This document shows, piece after piece, positions 59,030 to 60,000 of a stretch of 60,000 nucleotides of DNA. Source of the stretch: Hydractinia symbiolongicarpus (Eukaryota; Cnidaria; Hydrozoa; Anthoathecata; Hydractiniidae); assembly GCF_029227915.1 (NCBI RefSeq), contig NC_079881.1:4714001-4774000 (forward strand). The letters are read 5' to 3'. Position 1 is the stretch's first letter. The number at the start of each line of letters is the position of its first letter. The position numbers and the translations under genes were made by a program. Below the pieces are notes generated by a model, which was not told the origin of the DNA, searched no databases, and saw only the letters and a list, made by a program, of their open reading frames with translations.

Positions 59030-60000
59030 GTCGAGCTCGTGACGACGACTGTTGCATAACTGTTGCACAAGTGCTGTTCAACAGTTGTTCATCAATTTTA
59101 TGCCAATGTAAACCAACCTTTAGTTTAATTAAAGAACATGATTAAAAAATAATAGTGATTTTTGTTGCTGTTTTACATTGTGTAAAAAATTTTCTAAACG
59201 TTACGACTCTACTTCACATTAAATTTCGAGTTTTATTATGCAAATTTGACAATTGGCAAAAATCATTCAACGGACAGTGAGACACGTTATCAGTATAAGA
59301 GTTTTAAGCGTGCAAATACGTCATTCTAAAATTAGCTGACGTTAGCACTATTTTTACCTGTCGTCAACCCACTGTGAAATACCATTTCAGGACTTGGCGA
59401 CAAACGTGTCAGAATCTCTGTAACAACAGCCGTATATATTGTCTGTAAAGCCAAAACCGGTTCATGCTAAAGAACGCACAAAATTTTCTAAACTTCTAAT
59501 AACAAATGCGATATATTTAATCAGCGAATCTCCGTTGATGTTCCACGGGCTGAAGAATTTTTGCCTCACTTACCTTAACTTTACAGGACGCAATAGCATG
59601 CAAAAAAATGCGTTTCGATTGTTACAAGCGCACTAATTTTTATCAGTGACTCGCCTAATTCGTGTCATTTTCTTTTATTTCTTTTAACTTCAGGTTATTT
59701 TAGTTTGCAAAATAATTCCAAATCAGTGAACCTCTTTGGACAACCTTGTTCCTAGCCCTTTTCTACGCCTAGTCAGAATATCATAGAAGAACCCTGAGGA
59801 CAAGGTTTCCTCTGTGGCTGTTCGGTATTGTAAGTGGTTCCTAAAACTAGTTGTTTAAATTAAATGTCCTTCTATTCAAATAAATACTTTTCTAGTATAA
59901 TCAAAGTTTTCATGTTCTTGAATTATCTATATTGTGGAGATTTCGAATTCGAAAAAATACACAAATCAACGTTTTATTTATTTAACGTTTTATTTTATTT
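59030..60000. other. Terminal stretch without a recognised gene
   Basis: AT-rich. A 65-residue frame at 59439-59636 has no recognisable features. It includes the palindromic element at 59742-59807. Confidence 0.4.
59742..59807. mobile_element. Short palindromic element related to 7337-7429
   Basis: AACCTTGTTCCTAGCCC at the left and ACCCTGAGGACAAGGTT at the right form an imperfect inverted pair 66 bases long. The arm sequences resemble those of the element at 7337-7429 and the half-site near 53757. Confidence 0.5.

Overview
The window is eukaryotic nuclear DNA from an animal. Genes are split by many GT-AG introns, the sequence is AT-rich, and it carries animal-only genes (noggin, a class XV MyTH4-FERM myosin). 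The compact introns, AT-rich composition and many short palindromic and Helitron-like repeats fit a non-bilaterian animal, most likely a cnidarian. That placement is inference and was not tested by alignment. All gene models were built by hand from splice-site phase and family similarity.

Layout: (1) 1390-5065 (+), a four-exon gene for a 904-residue, probably nuclear protein that I do not recognise. (2) 9157-9471 (-), a small acidic coiled-coil protein resembling FAM89/LURAP1, head to head with (3) 9635-17030 (+), a six-exon RSL1D1 gene (ribosomal L1 domain, nucleolar). (4) 18101-18554, a tandem cluster of short Helitron-like units between two convergent genes. (5) 19084-46562 (-), an almost complete unconventional myosin-XV gene in about 59 coding exons: motor, IQ neck, MyTH4, proline-rich linker, SH3, second MyTH4 and C-terminal FERM. 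Its extreme 5' end near 48.8 kb is unresolved. (6) 48.9-54.7 kb, mostly non-coding, with a CAA microsatellite and one orphan exon-like fragment. (7) 54763-56764 (+), a noggin gene with a TATA box, a non-coding first exon and one coding exon. (8) 57454-59023, a 1,570-bp transposon with long inverted repeats, a 6-bp target duplication and a decayed DDE integrase.

The most interesting signals are a phase-matched alternative exon pair in the myosin gene (27799-27878 versus 28188-28309), minisatellites sitting directly against myosin splice sites (one carries a copy of the neighbouring splice acceptor in every unit), the tandem Helitron-like cluster, the decayed integrase transposon, and the unidentified 904-residue protein. 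The genes do not form a pathway. RSL1D1 acts in the nucleolus, myosin-XV at actin-based protrusions, and noggin is a secreted BMP antagonist.
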